A stretch of 64,000 bases of DNA from Comamonas testosteroni (GCF_000761245.1 NZ_AWOR01000089.1:124001-188000), one strand, 5' to 3'. Shown: positions 49,572-58,261, numbered from the stretch's first letter. Program-made: numbers and translations. The notes: generated by a model not told the origin, from the letters alone.

Positions 49572-50768
49572 ATGACGGAACTGGAAACATTCAAACAAGA
49601 AGTGGCGCAGTGGCTGGAGGAGAACTGTCCTGCGAGCATGCGCCGGCCCATTGTTTCAGAGGAGATGGTCTGGGGCAGCTCCAGGCTGCAGTTTCTGAAC
49701 GAGGATCAGAAGCTGTGGTTCGAGCGCATGCGCGACCGTGGCTGGTTTGCACCGTCATGGCCGTGTGAATACGGCGGCGGTGGACTCTCTCCCAGGCAAG
49801 CCCGTATCCTGGAGACGGAGATGGCTCGTCTTGGCTGCCGTCAGCCCCAGTACAACCTGGGCGTGTGGATGCTGGGGCCGGTCCTGGTGGAGGTGGGGAC
49901 ACATGAGCAAAAGCTCGAGCATCTGGTTCCCATGATGCGCGGCGAGCAGCGCTGGTGTCAGGGCTTTTCGGAGCCCAATGCCGGCTCGGATCTGGCCAGC
50001 CTCAAGACCTCGGCCAGGCGCGTGACGGACGAGCAGGGCGAGGCCTATATCGTCAACGGGGGCAAGATCTGGACCTCGGACGGAGACAAGGGCGACTGGA
50101 TGTATGCGCTGGTGCGCACCAGCAGCGAAGGCAAGAAGCAAGACGGCATCAGCTTTTTGCTGATCGACATGAAGAGTCCCGGCGTCACGGTCAAGCCCAT
50201 AGAGCTGATCAGCGGCAAGTCCAGTTTCTGTCAGGTCTTCTTCGACGATGTACGGGTGCCTGTGCGACAGCTTGTGGGCAAGGAAGGCGAAGGTTGGTCG
50301 TTGGCCAAAAAGCTGCTCCAGCATGAGCGTGCAGCCATGTCCAAGTTCACGGAAGGTGGCGCGCCGTCGCACGATGCACTCAGGACCGCTTTGCCCTACA
50401 TGGTGGACGAACAGGGGCAGATCAGCGATGGTGCGCTGCGCGAGAAGCTGGCAGGACTGCTGATGGATGCACAGTCTTTCGCCCTGACCCATCGTCGGGT
50501 GACCGAGAAGGCTCTGGCGCGTCAGGACGTTGCTGGTCCCTCCAGCATCATGAAGCTGGTGCAGACCGAGCAGGAAGTCGCCAAGTACGAACTGCTGGAG
50601 CAGGTGCTGGGCCTGCGCGGTCTGGGCTGGGAGGCAGGCGATGATTTCACAGCCGATGAGATCGATATAGGTCGTGCATGGCTGCGCTCCAAGAGCTACA
50701 CGATTGCAGGCGGAAGTTCGGAAGTGCAACTGAACATCATTGCCAAGCGAGTGCTGGAATTGCCCTGA
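49572..50768 (+). CDS. Acyl-CoA dehydrogenase, large-subunit type, second pair
   Basis: The 398-aa product has GFSEPNAGSDLASLKTSARR, YIVNGGKIWTSDGDKGDWM, FFDDVRVPVRQLVGKEGEGWSLAKKLLQHER and YTIAGGSSEVQLNIIAKRVL. It resembles PimC and FadE17/FadE26-like subunits. Partnered with the protein from 50926 it would form another heteromeric steroid or ring-fragment acyl-CoA dehydrogenase. It begins 12 bp after the metallo-hydrolase. Its stop codon lies inside an 8-bp tandem repeat (50763-50800), and 157 bp of GC-rich DNA separates it from its partner, an unusual gap in this operon. Confidence 0.9.
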   Translation: MTELETFKQEVAQWLEENCPASMRRPIVSEEMVWGSSRLQFLNEDQKLWFERMRDRGWFAPSWPCEYGGGGLSPRQARILETEMARLGCRQPQYNLGVWMLGPVLVEVGTHEQKLEHLVPMMRGEQRWCQGFSEPNAGSDLASLKTSARRVTDEQGEAYIVNGGKIWTSDGDKGDWMYALVRTSSEGKKQDGISFLLIDMKSPGVTVKPIELISGKSSFCQVFFDDVRVPVRQLVGKEGEGWSLAKKLLQHERAAMSKFTEGGAPSHDALRTALPYMVDEQGQISDGALREKLAGLLMDAQSFALTHRRVTEKALARQDVAGPSSIMKLVQTEQEVAKYELLEQVLGLRGLGWEAGDDFTADEIDIGRAWLRSKSYTIAGGSSEVQLNIIAKRVLELP

Positions 50769-50800
50769 CCCCCTGACCCCCTGACCCCCTGAGCCCCTGA
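50763..50800 (+). repeat. Tandem CCCCCTGA repeat overlapping a stop codon
   Basis: Five units, CCCTGA, three times CCCCCTGA and GCCCCTGA, begin inside the last codons of the acyl-CoA dehydrogenase. The gene's TGA is the first of the series. Because the unit length is 8, copy number change alters spacing but the first TGA always ends the protein. Confidence 0.9.
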
Positions 50801-50810
50801 GCTGCTGTGC

Positions 50811-50875
50811 GGCGACAGCCCCGCTGCGGGGCGACGGGGCTGCCCAGGCCCTTGCCCGCTGTCTCTGAGCTGGGC
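50811..50875 (+). repeat. GC-rich dispersed intergenic repeat, copy C
   Basis: GGCGACAGCCCCGC and GCGGGGCGACGGGGCTGCC can fold into a hairpin, followed by CAGGCCCTTGCCCGCTGTCT. The last part matches the end of copy A (22105-22138). It may weaken or partly end transcription between two subunit genes. Confidence 0.55.
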
Positions 50876-50925
50876 GGTGCTGGTCGTACAGGCTGAGGAT
50901 AAAGAATTGAAATGGAGACAAGAAT

Positions 50926-52053
50926 ATGACCATGCTTTTGTCGCAAGAGCAGGAATTGCTCAAGGACAGTGCTGTTGCCTTTCTCGCGCAGGAAGCACCC
51001 GTGGCCCAGCAGCGCCGTCTGCGGGATGACAAGGTGCAACAAGGCTTTGATACGCTGCTGTGGCAGCAGATGGTGGAGATGGGCTGGCCCGTGGCGGTGC
51101 TGCCCGAGTCACATGACGGGTTGGCTGCGGGCTATCTGGGCATGGGCGCCGTGTTTGAAGCCATCGGCCGAAACCTGTCGGCACAGCCGCTGCTGAGCCA
51201 GGCCGTGATCGCACCTGAGCTGCTGATTCGCGTCGGCTCCGAAGCTCAGCAGTTGCAGTGGCTGCCCCCGCTGGCCAGCGGGCAGGCCAGGCTGGCACTG
51301 GCTCTGGATGAAAAGTCCGGCCAGCATCTTTCCGCCAGATTGAGCACGGTAGCCGAGCAGACCAGCACGGGCTGGCGCCTGAGCGGTGAGAAAGCCTTTG
51401 TGATGGATGGCGTGGGCGCCAATGGCTTTGTGGTGCTGGCGGCATCCGGCGAAGGTGCTCCCGGCTTGTGGCTGGTGCCAGCGGATGCACAAGGCGTCAG
51501 CATCAAACCCATGAGCATGATTGACAGCCGCAACATGGCCTGCGTGCAGTTCGATAAGGTGGAGCTGAGCGCTGATATGGCGTTGGTGGCCCGGCCTGCT
51601 GCTCAGGTGCTGGATGAAGTGCTGGACCGAGCCAGGGCCTGCCTGGCCGCAGAGTCCCTGGGTCTGCTGCGTGAGGTGTTCGATCGTACGGTTGGCTATC
51701 TGAAGGAGCGCGTTCAGTTTGATGTGCAGATCGGCTCATTCCAGGCATTGCAGCACCGTGCTGCACGTCTGTATGTGGAGCTTGAGCTGCTGGAGAGCTG
51801 TGTGCTGGCAGCTTTCGAAGCCATTGATTCAGGTTTGGAAGCCAAGGTGCCCGAGCTGGTCAGCGCGGCCAAGGCCAAGGCATCCGACCTGTGCGAGAAG
51901 CTGTGCAACGAGGCGATCCAGCTGCATGGCGGCATCGGGGTGACCGATGAGCTGGATATTGGCCTGTTCTTCAAGCGGGCACGCGTTTTGCAACGCCTGC
52001 TGGGCGACGGCAGCTATCACCGCAACCGCTTTGCACAACTGAAAGGTTTCTGA
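50926..52053 (+). CDS. Acyl-CoA dehydrogenase, small-subunit type, second pair
   Basis: The 375-aa product starts MLLSQEQELLKDSAVAFLAQ and has LKERVQFDVQIGSFQALQHRAARLY and IQLHGGIGVTDELDIGLFFKRA. The EPxAGSD middle block is missing, as in the degenerate partner subunits (PimD, FadE27 and similar). It is probably the partner of the protein from 49572. The next gene begins one base after its TGA, so the CoA ligase is translationally coupled to it. The start has ATGGAGACAAGAAT in front. Confidence 0.88.
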   Translation: MTMLLSQEQELLKDSAVAFLAQEAPVAQQRRLRDDKVQQGFDTLLWQQMVEMGWPVAVLPESHDGLAAGYLGMGAVFEAIGRNLSAQPLLSQAVIAPELLIRVGSEAQQLQWLPPLASGQARLALALDEKSGQHLSARLSTVAEQTSTGWRLSGEKAFVMDGVGANGFVVLAASGEGAPGLWLVPADAQGVSIKPMSMIDSRNMACVQFDKVELSADMALVARPAAQVLDEVLDRARACLAAESLGLLREVFDRTVGYLKERVQFDVQIGSFQALQHRAARLYVELELLESCVLAAFEAIDSGLEAKVPELVSAAKAKASDLCEKLCNEAIQLHGGIGVTDELDIGLFFKRARVLQRLLGDGSYHRNRFAQLKGF

Positions 52054-52054
52054 G

Positions 52055-53761
52055 ATGAGCGATGCCTTGGTTTCCATGGGTGAAAAGATCAGGAACATTC
52101 GTGCGCAGCTGACTTCGCCGGGCGCACCTTTTGACGTGCAGCAGGTCACGCTGTCCGACGGACGCAGCGTGGCTGCCTATCGCAATGCCTTTGAGAATCT
52201 GGCACAGATAATTGATGCCGGCCGGGTTCATGGTGCGGCCGAGTTCATGGTCTATGGCGAGGATCGATGGACCTTTGACAGGTTCTTTGCGGCAGCCGAT
52301 GCACTGGCCAGTCGTTTGCAAAAGCAGCGCGGTATCAAGCCCGGCGACCGGGTGGCGATCGCCATGCGCAACCGTCCCGAATGGGCCGTGGCTTTTGCCG
52401 CCACGGCCTTGCTTGGCGCAGTGCCGGTGCCTTTGAACAGCTTTGGCCTGAGCAGCGAGCTGATGGCCAATCTGGAGGACACCCGGCCGGTGATGCTGAT
52501 CTGTGATGCGGACCGCCATGCACGCATCAGCCAGGCCATTGCGCAGACGGCCATCAAGACGGTGGTGGTGGATGGCGAGGGGGGCGATATCAGCTGGTCG
52601 GAATTGACCGCAGGCGGTCATGATGGCTTCGTGTCGCCGCAGCTCAGTGCCGATGAGCCTGCGCTGATTCTGTTCACTTCGGGCGCCACCAGCCGGGCCA
52701 AAGGCGTGGAATCCACCCACCGCGCCGTTTGCCAGGGCATCTTCAATATCGACTTCATCGGTGCAGTGGCGGCCATGACATCGCCGGACGCCATCGCCGC
52801 CATCATGGCGCGACAGCTGCAGCCGACCACGCTGTCTGCGGTGCCGCTGTTCCATGTCAGCGGTCTGCACGCTCAGCTGCTGGTCAGCCTGCGCCATGGC
52901 CGCCGTCTGATCTTTGTTTATCGCTGGGAGCCTGAAAAGGCCGTCGAACTGATTCGCAAGGAAAAAGTGACCCAGTTCAGCGGCGCACCCAGCATGGTGC
53001 AGCAGCTCATTAGCTTGCCTCTGTTCCAAGACCCCGAGTACTCCGGCAATCTCTCCGGTTTGGGCTTTGGCGGCGGCGGTTTACATCCTCGTCTTATTGA
53101 TGAGGTGCTGGGCAAGTTCAGCGGCCGCATGTCGGGCATAGGCTTTGGGCTGACGGAGTCGAACGGTGTCTGCGCGGGCAGTTCCGGCCTCATGTTCGAG
53201 GCCCATCCCCGCAGTGCCGGCGTACTGTCGCCCATCATCGAAGTGCGTATTGCCGACCTGGATGGAAGCGCTCTGCCCATCGGAGAAGCTGGCGAAATCT
53301 GGCTGCGCGGCGTGACCCTGATGGAGCGCTATTGCGGTGATGCGGAGGCCACCGCCAAAGCCATGCAGGGAGGCTGGTTCCACACAGGAGACATAGGCGT
53401 TCTGGACGATGAAGGCTTTCTGACCATCGTCGATCGCATCAAGGACGTGATCAACCGCAGCGGTGAAAAGATTGCTGCGGCGGAGGTCGAGGCCTGCTTG
53501 CTGCAGCATGAGGCATTGGAGGAGGCCGCTGTGTTCTCCATGCCGCATGAAGTAACGGGCGAGCAGGTGGTTGCCGTGGTGGTAGAGAAACCTCGAAGTC
53601 AGGTGACGCCCGAGGCCTTGCGTGACTTTGTGGCTCAGCGTCTGGCAGGCTACAAGGTGCCCAATCAGATTGTTGTGCGGCATGAACCGTTGCCGCGTAA
53701 TCCTGCAGGCAAGATGCTCAAGGCATCGATTCGCAAGGAGTGCGCTCACCTGCTGACCTGA
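52055..53761 (+). CDS. Acyl-CoA synthetase (class I adenylate-forming, FadD3-like guess)
   Basis: The 568-aa product carries LILFTSGATSRAKGVESTH (a slightly divergent P-loop: GATSRAKG for GTTGxPKG), GFGLTESNGV, FHTGDIGVLDDEGFLTIVDRIKDVINRSGEKIAAAEVE and NPAGKMLKASIRK with the catalytic lysine. It would activate a carboxylic acid as a CoA ester. It is coupled to the second ACAD pair, so the substrate may be a ring-derived propionate, as with FadD3 and HIP, rather than the side chain; this is inference. It ends the 40.9-53.8 kb operon, and a terminator lies 49 bp after the stop. Confidence 0.87.
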   Translation: MSDALVSMGEKIRNIRAQLTSPGAPFDVQQVTLSDGRSVAAYRNAFENLAQIIDAGRVHGAAEFMVYGEDRWTFDRFFAAADALASRLQKQRGIKPGDRVAIAMRNRPEWAVAFAATALLGAVPVPLNSFGLSSELMANLEDTRPVMLICDADRHARISQAIAQTAIKTVVVDGEGGDISWSELTAGGHDGFVSPQLSADEPALILFTSGATSRAKGVESTHRAVCQGIFNIDFIGAVAAMTSPDAIAAIMARQLQPTTLSAVPLFHVSGLHAQLLVSLRHGRRLIFVYRWEPEKAVELIRKEKVTQFSGAPSMVQQLISLPLFQDPEYSGNLSGLGFGGGGLHPRLIDEVLGKFSGRMSGIGFGLTESNGVCAGSSGLMFEAHPRSAGVLSPIIEVRIADLDGSALPIGEAGEIWLRGVTLMERYCGDAEATAKAMQGGWFHTGDIGVLDDEGFLTIVDRIKDVINRSGEKIAAAEVEACLLQHEALEEAAVFSMPHEVTGEQVVAVVVEKPRSQVTPEALRDFVAQRLAGYKVPNQIVVRHEPLPRNPAGKMLKASIRKECAHLLT

Positions 53762-53809
53762 TGTACGGAATTGGGTGGTCCTAGGACTTTCCCGATCACG
53801 CTCCGAAAG

Positions 53810-53843
53810 CCTGCTGCTGCCTCGTGCACCAGCAGGTTTTTTT
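53810..53843 (+). terminator. Rho-independent terminator of the long operon
   Basis: CCTGCTG (53810-53816) pairs with CAGCAGG (53830-53836), followed by seven T. It ends the operon whose last gene is the CoA ligase at 52055. An almost identical hairpin lies at 58228-58261. Confidence 0.85.
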
Positions 53844-53900
53844 CATTCGGGGAAGCGGCTTCAAGTGACCCATGTGGACTAGGTTGCGAGGTTCTGTCAG

Positions 53901-53919
53901 TAGTCGACTCAGACGATGG
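53901..53919 (+). promoter_or_regulatory. 19-bp motif TAGTCG-type, copy 1
   Basis: TAGTCGACTCAGACGATGG occurs identically at 58318-58336, and related forms stand at 54020-54038 and 58144-58162. The right side GACGATGG is shared with the main regulon palindrome. All four lie upstream of DUF1329 genes. Confidence 0.5.
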
Positions 53920-54019
53920 TTGAACCTAGATCCAGCTCCTACTGCATGGGCCGAACGCCTGGGTTTGCTTAAAAAAAGGCGCCGTATTCGGCCGCCATAG
54001 GCCACGCAGGGATAGGCCT

Positions 54020-54038
54020 TAGTCGTCTCGGACGATGG
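54020..54038 (+). promoter_or_regulatory. 19-bp motif TAGTCG-type, copy 2
   Basis: TAGTCGTCTCGGACGATGG contains the inverted repeat TCGTC-TCG-GACGA. It lies 118 bp upstream of DUF1329 copy 1. The interval 53926-54156 has no gene. Confidence 0.5.
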
Positions 54039-54156
54039 GGAAAGGGTGTGCTGATTCCAGCATGTCCTTGTCTGCGGACGGCGCAGGCAGCCGGGCAGCA
54101 CTACGCGCTGGCAACGTGCGGCATGGTGGAAAACCAGAACCAAGGAGGGCGAGAAG

Positions 54157-55536
54157 ATGAATCGTGTGATGACCAAGACTTCTCTGGCTGTGGCCGCGAG
54201 CCTGGTGCTGTCCGCATCGGCCCATGCCAAGGCCACGGCGAGCGAAGTGGAGCAACTGGGCAAGGAGCTGACCTGCGTGGGCGCGATCAGGGCCGGCAAC
54301 AAGCAGGGCACGATCCCCCAGTTCACCGGCAAGTGGCAGGGCGCGCCACCCGGCGTGCGGCACAACCCCCACAGCGGCGAGCACCCGGCAGACCTCTACG
54401 CCGACGAGAAGCCGCTGTTCATCATCACCGCTGCCAACGTCGACAAGTACGCCGACAAGCTCAGCCCGGGTCAGCAGGCCATGTTCCAGAGCTACCCCAA
54501 GACCATGCAGATGCCGGTCTACCCGGGGCATCGCGATTTCCGCTACCCGGACGAGGTCTGCGCCACCATCCGCAAGAATGCGCTGGAGTCCGAGCTGGCC
54601 GACAACCAGATGGGCGTGAAGGGGCGCATGGGCGCGATCAACTTCCCGTTTCCCAAGTCGGGCCTGGAGGCGCTGTGGAACACCTTGCTGCCCACGCGCG
54701 CCTACACCGAGGAGAACAGCGCCGACGTGGTCAATGTGCTGTCCAACGGCTCCATCGTCTACGGCCGCAACGAGTCGCGCTACCTCTCGCCATACAACGA
54801 TCCGGCCAACATGGGCCTGCCCATGCCGGAAGTGACGTCCTATGCCTTCACCAAGACGCACCTTCCCGACCGCGAGAAAGGTAGCGTCGTCATCGCCGTG
54901 GAGCCTGCCAACTACGGCATCAACAAGCGCTTGGGCTGGATGTACGACCCCGGCACGCGCCGCGTGCGCCAGCTGCCGGACTTCGGCTACGACATGCCCA
55001 CCCCCGGCACCGGCGGCAAGCTCACCACCGACTCCGACCGCCTCTTCAACGGCCCGCCCGACCGCTACCACTGGAAGCTGCTGGGCAAGAAGGAAATGTA
55101 CATTCCCGCCAACGCCTACCGCGTGATGCAGCCGGCCATCGCCTACAAGGACCTGCTCACACCGGGGCACGCCAACCCCAAGTACCTGCGCTACGAGTTG
55201 CGCCGGGTCTGGGTGATCGAGGGAACGCTCAAGGAAGGCTATCGCCACGTCTATGGCAAGCGCGTGATGTATGCCGACGAGGACACGGGCCAGGCCGTGA
55301 CCAGCGACCTGTACGACATGCGCGGCCAGCTCTGGCAATACGCCTTCATCAACTACTACTACGACTTCGACCTGAAGGCCTGGCATGCCGGCGCGTCCTT
55401 CTACCACGACCTCAATGCGGGCTCGTATCTGGGCTATGCGCTGGTCAACGAGCGCGCCAAGGGCCCGGTGCTGAACCGCGGGGGGCTGACGCCGGCCATG
55501 TACACACCCGAAGCCGCGCGCAACGCAGGCAATTGA
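54157..55536 (+). CDS. DUF1329 envelope protein, copy 1
   Basis: The 459-aa product has a signal peptide (SLAVAASLVLSASAHA, cleavage near residue 24) and the DUF1329 body (EQLGKELTCVGAIRAGNKQGTIP, GHRDFRYPDEVC, EMYIPANAYRV, SFYHDLNAGSYLGYAL). DUF1329 proteins are periplasmic or outer-membrane associated, with a lipoprotein-carrier-like fold, and usually accompany DUF1302 and RND genes in terpene, steroid and aromatic clusters. It is a paralogue of equal length to 58462-59841, but its codons are far richer in G/C at third positions, as in the next two genes. The ribosome binding site is AAGGAGGGCGAGAAG. Confidence 0.88.
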   Translation: MNRVMTKTSLAVAASLVLSASAHAKATASEVEQLGKELTCVGAIRAGNKQGTIPQFTGKWQGAPPGVRHNPHSGEHPADLYADEKPLFIITAANVDKYADKLSPGQQAMFQSYPKTMQMPVYPGHRDFRYPDEVCATIRKNALESELADNQMGVKGRMGAINFPFPKSGLEALWNTLLPTRAYTEENSADVVNVLSNGSIVYGRNESRYLSPYNDPANMGLPMPEVTSYAFTKTHLPDREKGSVVIAVEPANYGINKRLGWMYDPGTRRVRQLPDFGYDMPTPGTGGKLTTDSDRLFNGPPDRYHWKLLGKKEMYIPANAYRVMQPAIAYKDLLTPGHANPKYLRYELRRVWVIEGTLKEGYRHVYGKRVMYADEDTGQAVTSDLYDMRGQLWQYAFINYYYDFDLKAWHAGASFYHDLNAGSYLGYALVNERAKGPVLNRGGLTPAMYTPEAARNAGN

Positions 55537-55551
55537 TTCCAAGGAGAACAC

Positions 55552-57279
55552 ATGAACACGATTCTGATCCGGGGCGGCACGGTGGTGGACGGCAGCGGCG
55601 CGCCCGCCTTTGCGGCCGATGTGCGGGTGCAGGGCAAGACCATCGTCGAGGTGGCGCCCGGGCTGACGTCGCGCGAGGACGAGCGAGTTATCGACGCCAA
55701 GGGCTGCTATGTCACGCCGGGCTTCATCGAGAGCCACACCCACTTCGACGCCACCATGTGGTGGCAGGCGGATCTGGACCCGCTGCCGGGCTACGGCGCC
55801 ACCACGGTGGTGATGGGCAACTGCGGCTTCTCGGCCGCGCCCATCTCGGATGACCCCGCGGTGGCCCACGAGATGATCAAGATCTTCTCCTTCTTCGAGG
55901 ACATTCCCGAAGGGCCATTCAAGAAGAACCTGCCCTGGGACTGGCGCACGTGGTCCGAGTACCAGCGCTCCATGACCACGCGGCTGAAGATGCCGGCCAA
56001 CTACGGCTCCTTCGTCGGCCACATCGCCATCCGCCTGGCCGCCATGGGCATGGACGCCTGGAGCCGCGCGGCCACGCCGGTCGAGATAGAGCGCATGGCC
56101 GAGCTGCTGGAGGACGCCATGCAGGCCGGCGCGCTGGGCATGTCATCCAACCTGCTCGACCATGACGGGCAGGACCGGCCGATTCCCACGCTGCTGGCCG
56201 ACGACGCCGAGTTCGACGCGCTGATGGCCGTGCTGGCGCGCCATCCGGGCTGCACGCTGCAGGTTATCGTCGATACCTTCATGCGCATGTCGGCGCCGGC
56301 CAGCGTGGAGCGCATCACGCGTTTGCTGCAGGGCAAGAAGCTGCGCGTGCAGATCGCCGGCGGCATTCCCACGCTGGAGTTCCAGAAGCCGGCGCTGGAC
56401 ATCCTCAAGCCGTTGATCGAGCGCGCACAGGCCGATGGTCACGACATCTGGCCAGGCTTTGCCCATGTCTCGCCGACCAACACCCTGTCGCTCACGCGCT
56501 CGCTGATCTTCGCCCAGTCCAACGACTACGTCTGGCACGAGGTGGTGTTGGCCGAGACCGAGGAGGCCAAGCTCGCGCTGCTGAACGACCCGCGCTGGCG
56601 GGCGCGGGCGCGCGAGAGCTGGGACACCAAGGTCTGGCCGCACGCGCCCATGGCCAATCCGCAGCGCCTGCACCTGCGCAACTCGGACAACGGCATGGGA
56701 CCCATCAATCTCACGCTGCAGGACTATGCCGACCAGCGCGGCCTGCACGCCTCGGATGCCATGGCCGAATGGATCGTCGCCAACGGCGTGCGCTCCACCG
56801 TGCACATGGCGCCGTTCCCCATGCTGGAGGACCTGACCATCGAGCTGCTCAAGCACCCGCAGACCGTGGGCAACATCTCGGACGCGCCGGCCCACGGCCA
56901 GATGTTCTGCGGCGGCGGCGAGAACATCCTGCTGCTGACCCGGTTCTGCCGCGACGAGGGCCGGGTGACGATTGAGGAGGCCATCCACGTGATGACCGGC
57001 AAGCTCGCCCGGCACTTCAACCTGAACGACCGCGGCGTGATCCGGCCCGGCCTGCGCGCCGACATCGTGGTCTTCGACCTAGCCGAGATCCAGCGTCGCG
57101 AGGAGTACAAGCGCTTCGACGTGCCCAACGGCGACTTCGGCGTGACCTGGCGCTACACGCGCGATGCCGCGCCCATGCGACTGACCATGGTCAACGGCCT
57201 GCCGACCTTCTTCGAGGGGCGCTTTACCGGCGCCATGCCTGGAGAGTTCGTGAGCCCGCGCGCCGCTGCCCCTGCCTGA
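55552..57279 (+). CDS. Amidohydrolase, N-acyl-D-amino-acid deacylase-like
   Basis: The 575-aa product has the first metal motif SHTHFDA (H62, H64), the VVMGNCGFSAAP block typical of D-aminoacylases, a later VHMAPFPMLEDL region, and the ending RGVIRPGLRADIVVFDL. Members hydrolyse N-acyl-D-amino acids or related amides in the cytoplasm. Beside bile-acid genes it might deconjugate glycine- or taurine-bile acids or amide intermediates, but this is only inference. It is 15 bp after DUF1329 copy 1 and shares its GC-rich codon use. The start has AAGGAGAACAC. The region 57280-57490 has no gene. Confidence 0.85.
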   Translation: MNTILIRGGTVVDGSGAPAFAADVRVQGKTIVEVAPGLTSREDERVIDAKGCYVTPGFIESHTHFDATMWWQADLDPLPGYGATTVVMGNCGFSAAPISDDPAVAHEMIKIFSFFEDIPEGPFKKNLPWDWRTWSEYQRSMTTRLKMPANYGSFVGHIAIRLAAMGMDAWSRAATPVEIERMAELLEDAMQAGALGMSSNLLDHDGQDRPIPTLLADDAEFDALMAVLARHPGCTLQVIVDTFMRMSAPASVERITRLLQGKKLRVQIAGGIPTLEFQKPALDILKPLIERAQADGHDIWPGFAHVSPTNTLSLTRSLIFAQSNDYVWHEVVLAETEEAKLALLNDPRWRARARESWDTKVWPHAPMANPQRLHLRNSDNGMGPINLTLQDYADQRGLHASDAMAEWIVANGVRSTVHMAPFPMLEDLTIELLKHPQTVGNISDAPAHGQMFCGGGENILLLTRFCRDEGRVTIEEAIHVMTGKLARHFNLNDRGVIRPGLRADIVVFDLAEIQRREEYKRFDVPNGDFGVTWRYTRDAAPMRLTMVNGLPTFFEGRFTGAMPGEFVSPRAAAPA

Positions 57280-57324
57280 TGGTGCTCCAGACCCTGCCAA
57301 TCGCAGGGGGGGATATCAATATCC

Positions 57325-57402
57325 ATAGCTGCTTGCGCTTGGTGCGCAAGACATCTAAATCGAAATGTATTTGAAATACATACGTATTTTGCGCAAGCAG
57401 CT
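57325..57402. repeat. Dispersed Comamonas-type imperfect inverted repeat, copy 4
   Basis: Arms ATAGCTGCTTGCGCTT (57325-57340) and GCGCAAGCAGCT (57391-57402) surround an AT-rich core with ATGTATTTGAAATACAT (57365-57381). It lies between the amidohydrolase and the SnoaL gene inside the GC-rich module, so that module has lived in a Comamonas-like genome for some time. Confidence 0.75.
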
Positions 57403-57490
57403 CCTTTATTTGAATCAAACCCGAGAGCCGGCCACGGGCCAGTAGGCGGCGCCGCGCCCTGCGCGCCGGCCATTCTTTCCACTACCGACA

Positions 57491-58066
57491 ATGAATCCAC
57501 GCATGACCTACCAGATCGATCCCCGCAAGCAACTGCGAGCCATCGAGGCCCGCCTGGCCCAACCCGGCGACGACGCCAAGACCGTGCGCAACCTACGCAA
57601 GATGCTCGAGCACATGCGCGCCGAGGCGCTGGGTGACTTCGAGACGCTGATGGCCACTGTCTCGCCCGATGCGGCCTACATGAGCTTCAGCTCCGGCCCC
57701 GACGCGCCCGACAGCCCGCGCTCCAAGGAGGCCATTGCCCGGTACTACGGCGGCATGGTGGCGGCCAACTGCCACCAGATCGAGCACGCCATCGACCGTC
57801 TCGTCGCCGACCGCGACCATGTGACGGCCGAAGGCCCGCTGCGCATCGCCTACCCCGGGCAGGTGCTGCGCGCCATGGGCCACGCGGTGGGCGACGACGC
57901 CCCGTACTACCTGTTCGAGGCGCGCCTGCTGATCGTCTGGGGCTTCGATGAGCACAGCTTGGTGCGCTGTGAGGACTCCTACATCGCGGGCGACGGCTTC
58001 GCCGGCATCGCCGCGCGGGCGCTCAGCCAGCAGGACATCTTCACGCCGGTGGCCGGCCAGTGGTAG
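57491..58066 (+). CDS. SnoaL/NTF2-fold protein in the GC-rich module
   Basis: The 191-aa product has an N-terminal helical part (LRAIEARLAQPGDDAKTVRNLRKMLEHM) and then an NTF2-like domain (GDFETLMATVSPDAAYMSF, SKEAIARYYGGMVAANCHQIEHAIDRL, EARLLIVWGFDEHSLVRCEDSYI). Relatives occur with steroid and terpene genes but their reactions are not known. Codon use is as GC-rich as in the two genes before it. The start could be the ATG at 57491 or at 57503, and neither has a strong ribosome binding site. The stretch 58067-58461 has repeats and motifs only. Confidence 0.75.
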   Translation: MNPRMTYQIDPRKQLRAIEARLAQPGDDAKTVRNLRKMLEHMRAEALGDFETLMATVSPDAAYMSFSSGPDAPDSPRSKEAIARYYGGMVAANCHQIEHAIDRLVADRDHVTAEGPLRIAYPGQVLRAMGHAVGDDAPYYLFEARLLIVWGFDEHSLVRCEDSYIAGDGFAGIAARALSQQDIFTPVAGQW

Positions 58067-58143
58067 GTCCAGGTAGGCCGCCGCTTCCCGCGGGGTCTTG
58101 CGGGGCGTGCGCGGGTTCTAGGTGGGTTTTCAGGGCTTGCCAC

Positions 58144-58162
58144 TAGTCCCATCGGGTGATGG
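58144..58162 (+). promoter_or_regulatory. 19-bp motif TAGTCG-type, copy 4 (divergent)
   Basis: TAGTCCCATCGGGTGATGG matches the copy at 54020-54038 at 14 of 19 positions, and the following GGAAAAATC also resembles the sequence there. It stands in front of the second terminator. Confidence 0.35.
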
Positions 58163-58227
58163 GAAAAATCTCATCAGCCCAGTATCCGCATGCCAGCACA
58201 TGGCGCAAAAAACCGGGCATCGCAAGG

Positions 58228-58261
58228 CCTGCTGCTGCTTCGTGCACCAGCAGGTTTTTTT
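58228..58261 (+). terminator. Rho-independent terminator in the right repeat
   Basis: CCTGCTG (58228-58234) pairs with CAGCAGG (58248-58254), followed by a run of seven T. It ends transcription from the SnoaL gene. Confidence 0.85.

Larger units (their letters stand above)
53806..53925 (+). repeat. 120-bp direct repeat, left copy (terminator plus promoter region)
   Basis: This stretch and 58224-58342 are nearly identical over about 120 bp with a handful of mismatches. Both contain the hairpin terminator, GTGACCCATGTGGACTAGG and TAGTCGACTCAGACGATGG. Together they frame the 4.4-kb segment with DUF1329 copy 1, the amidohydrolase and a SnoaL gene. Confidence 0.9.
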
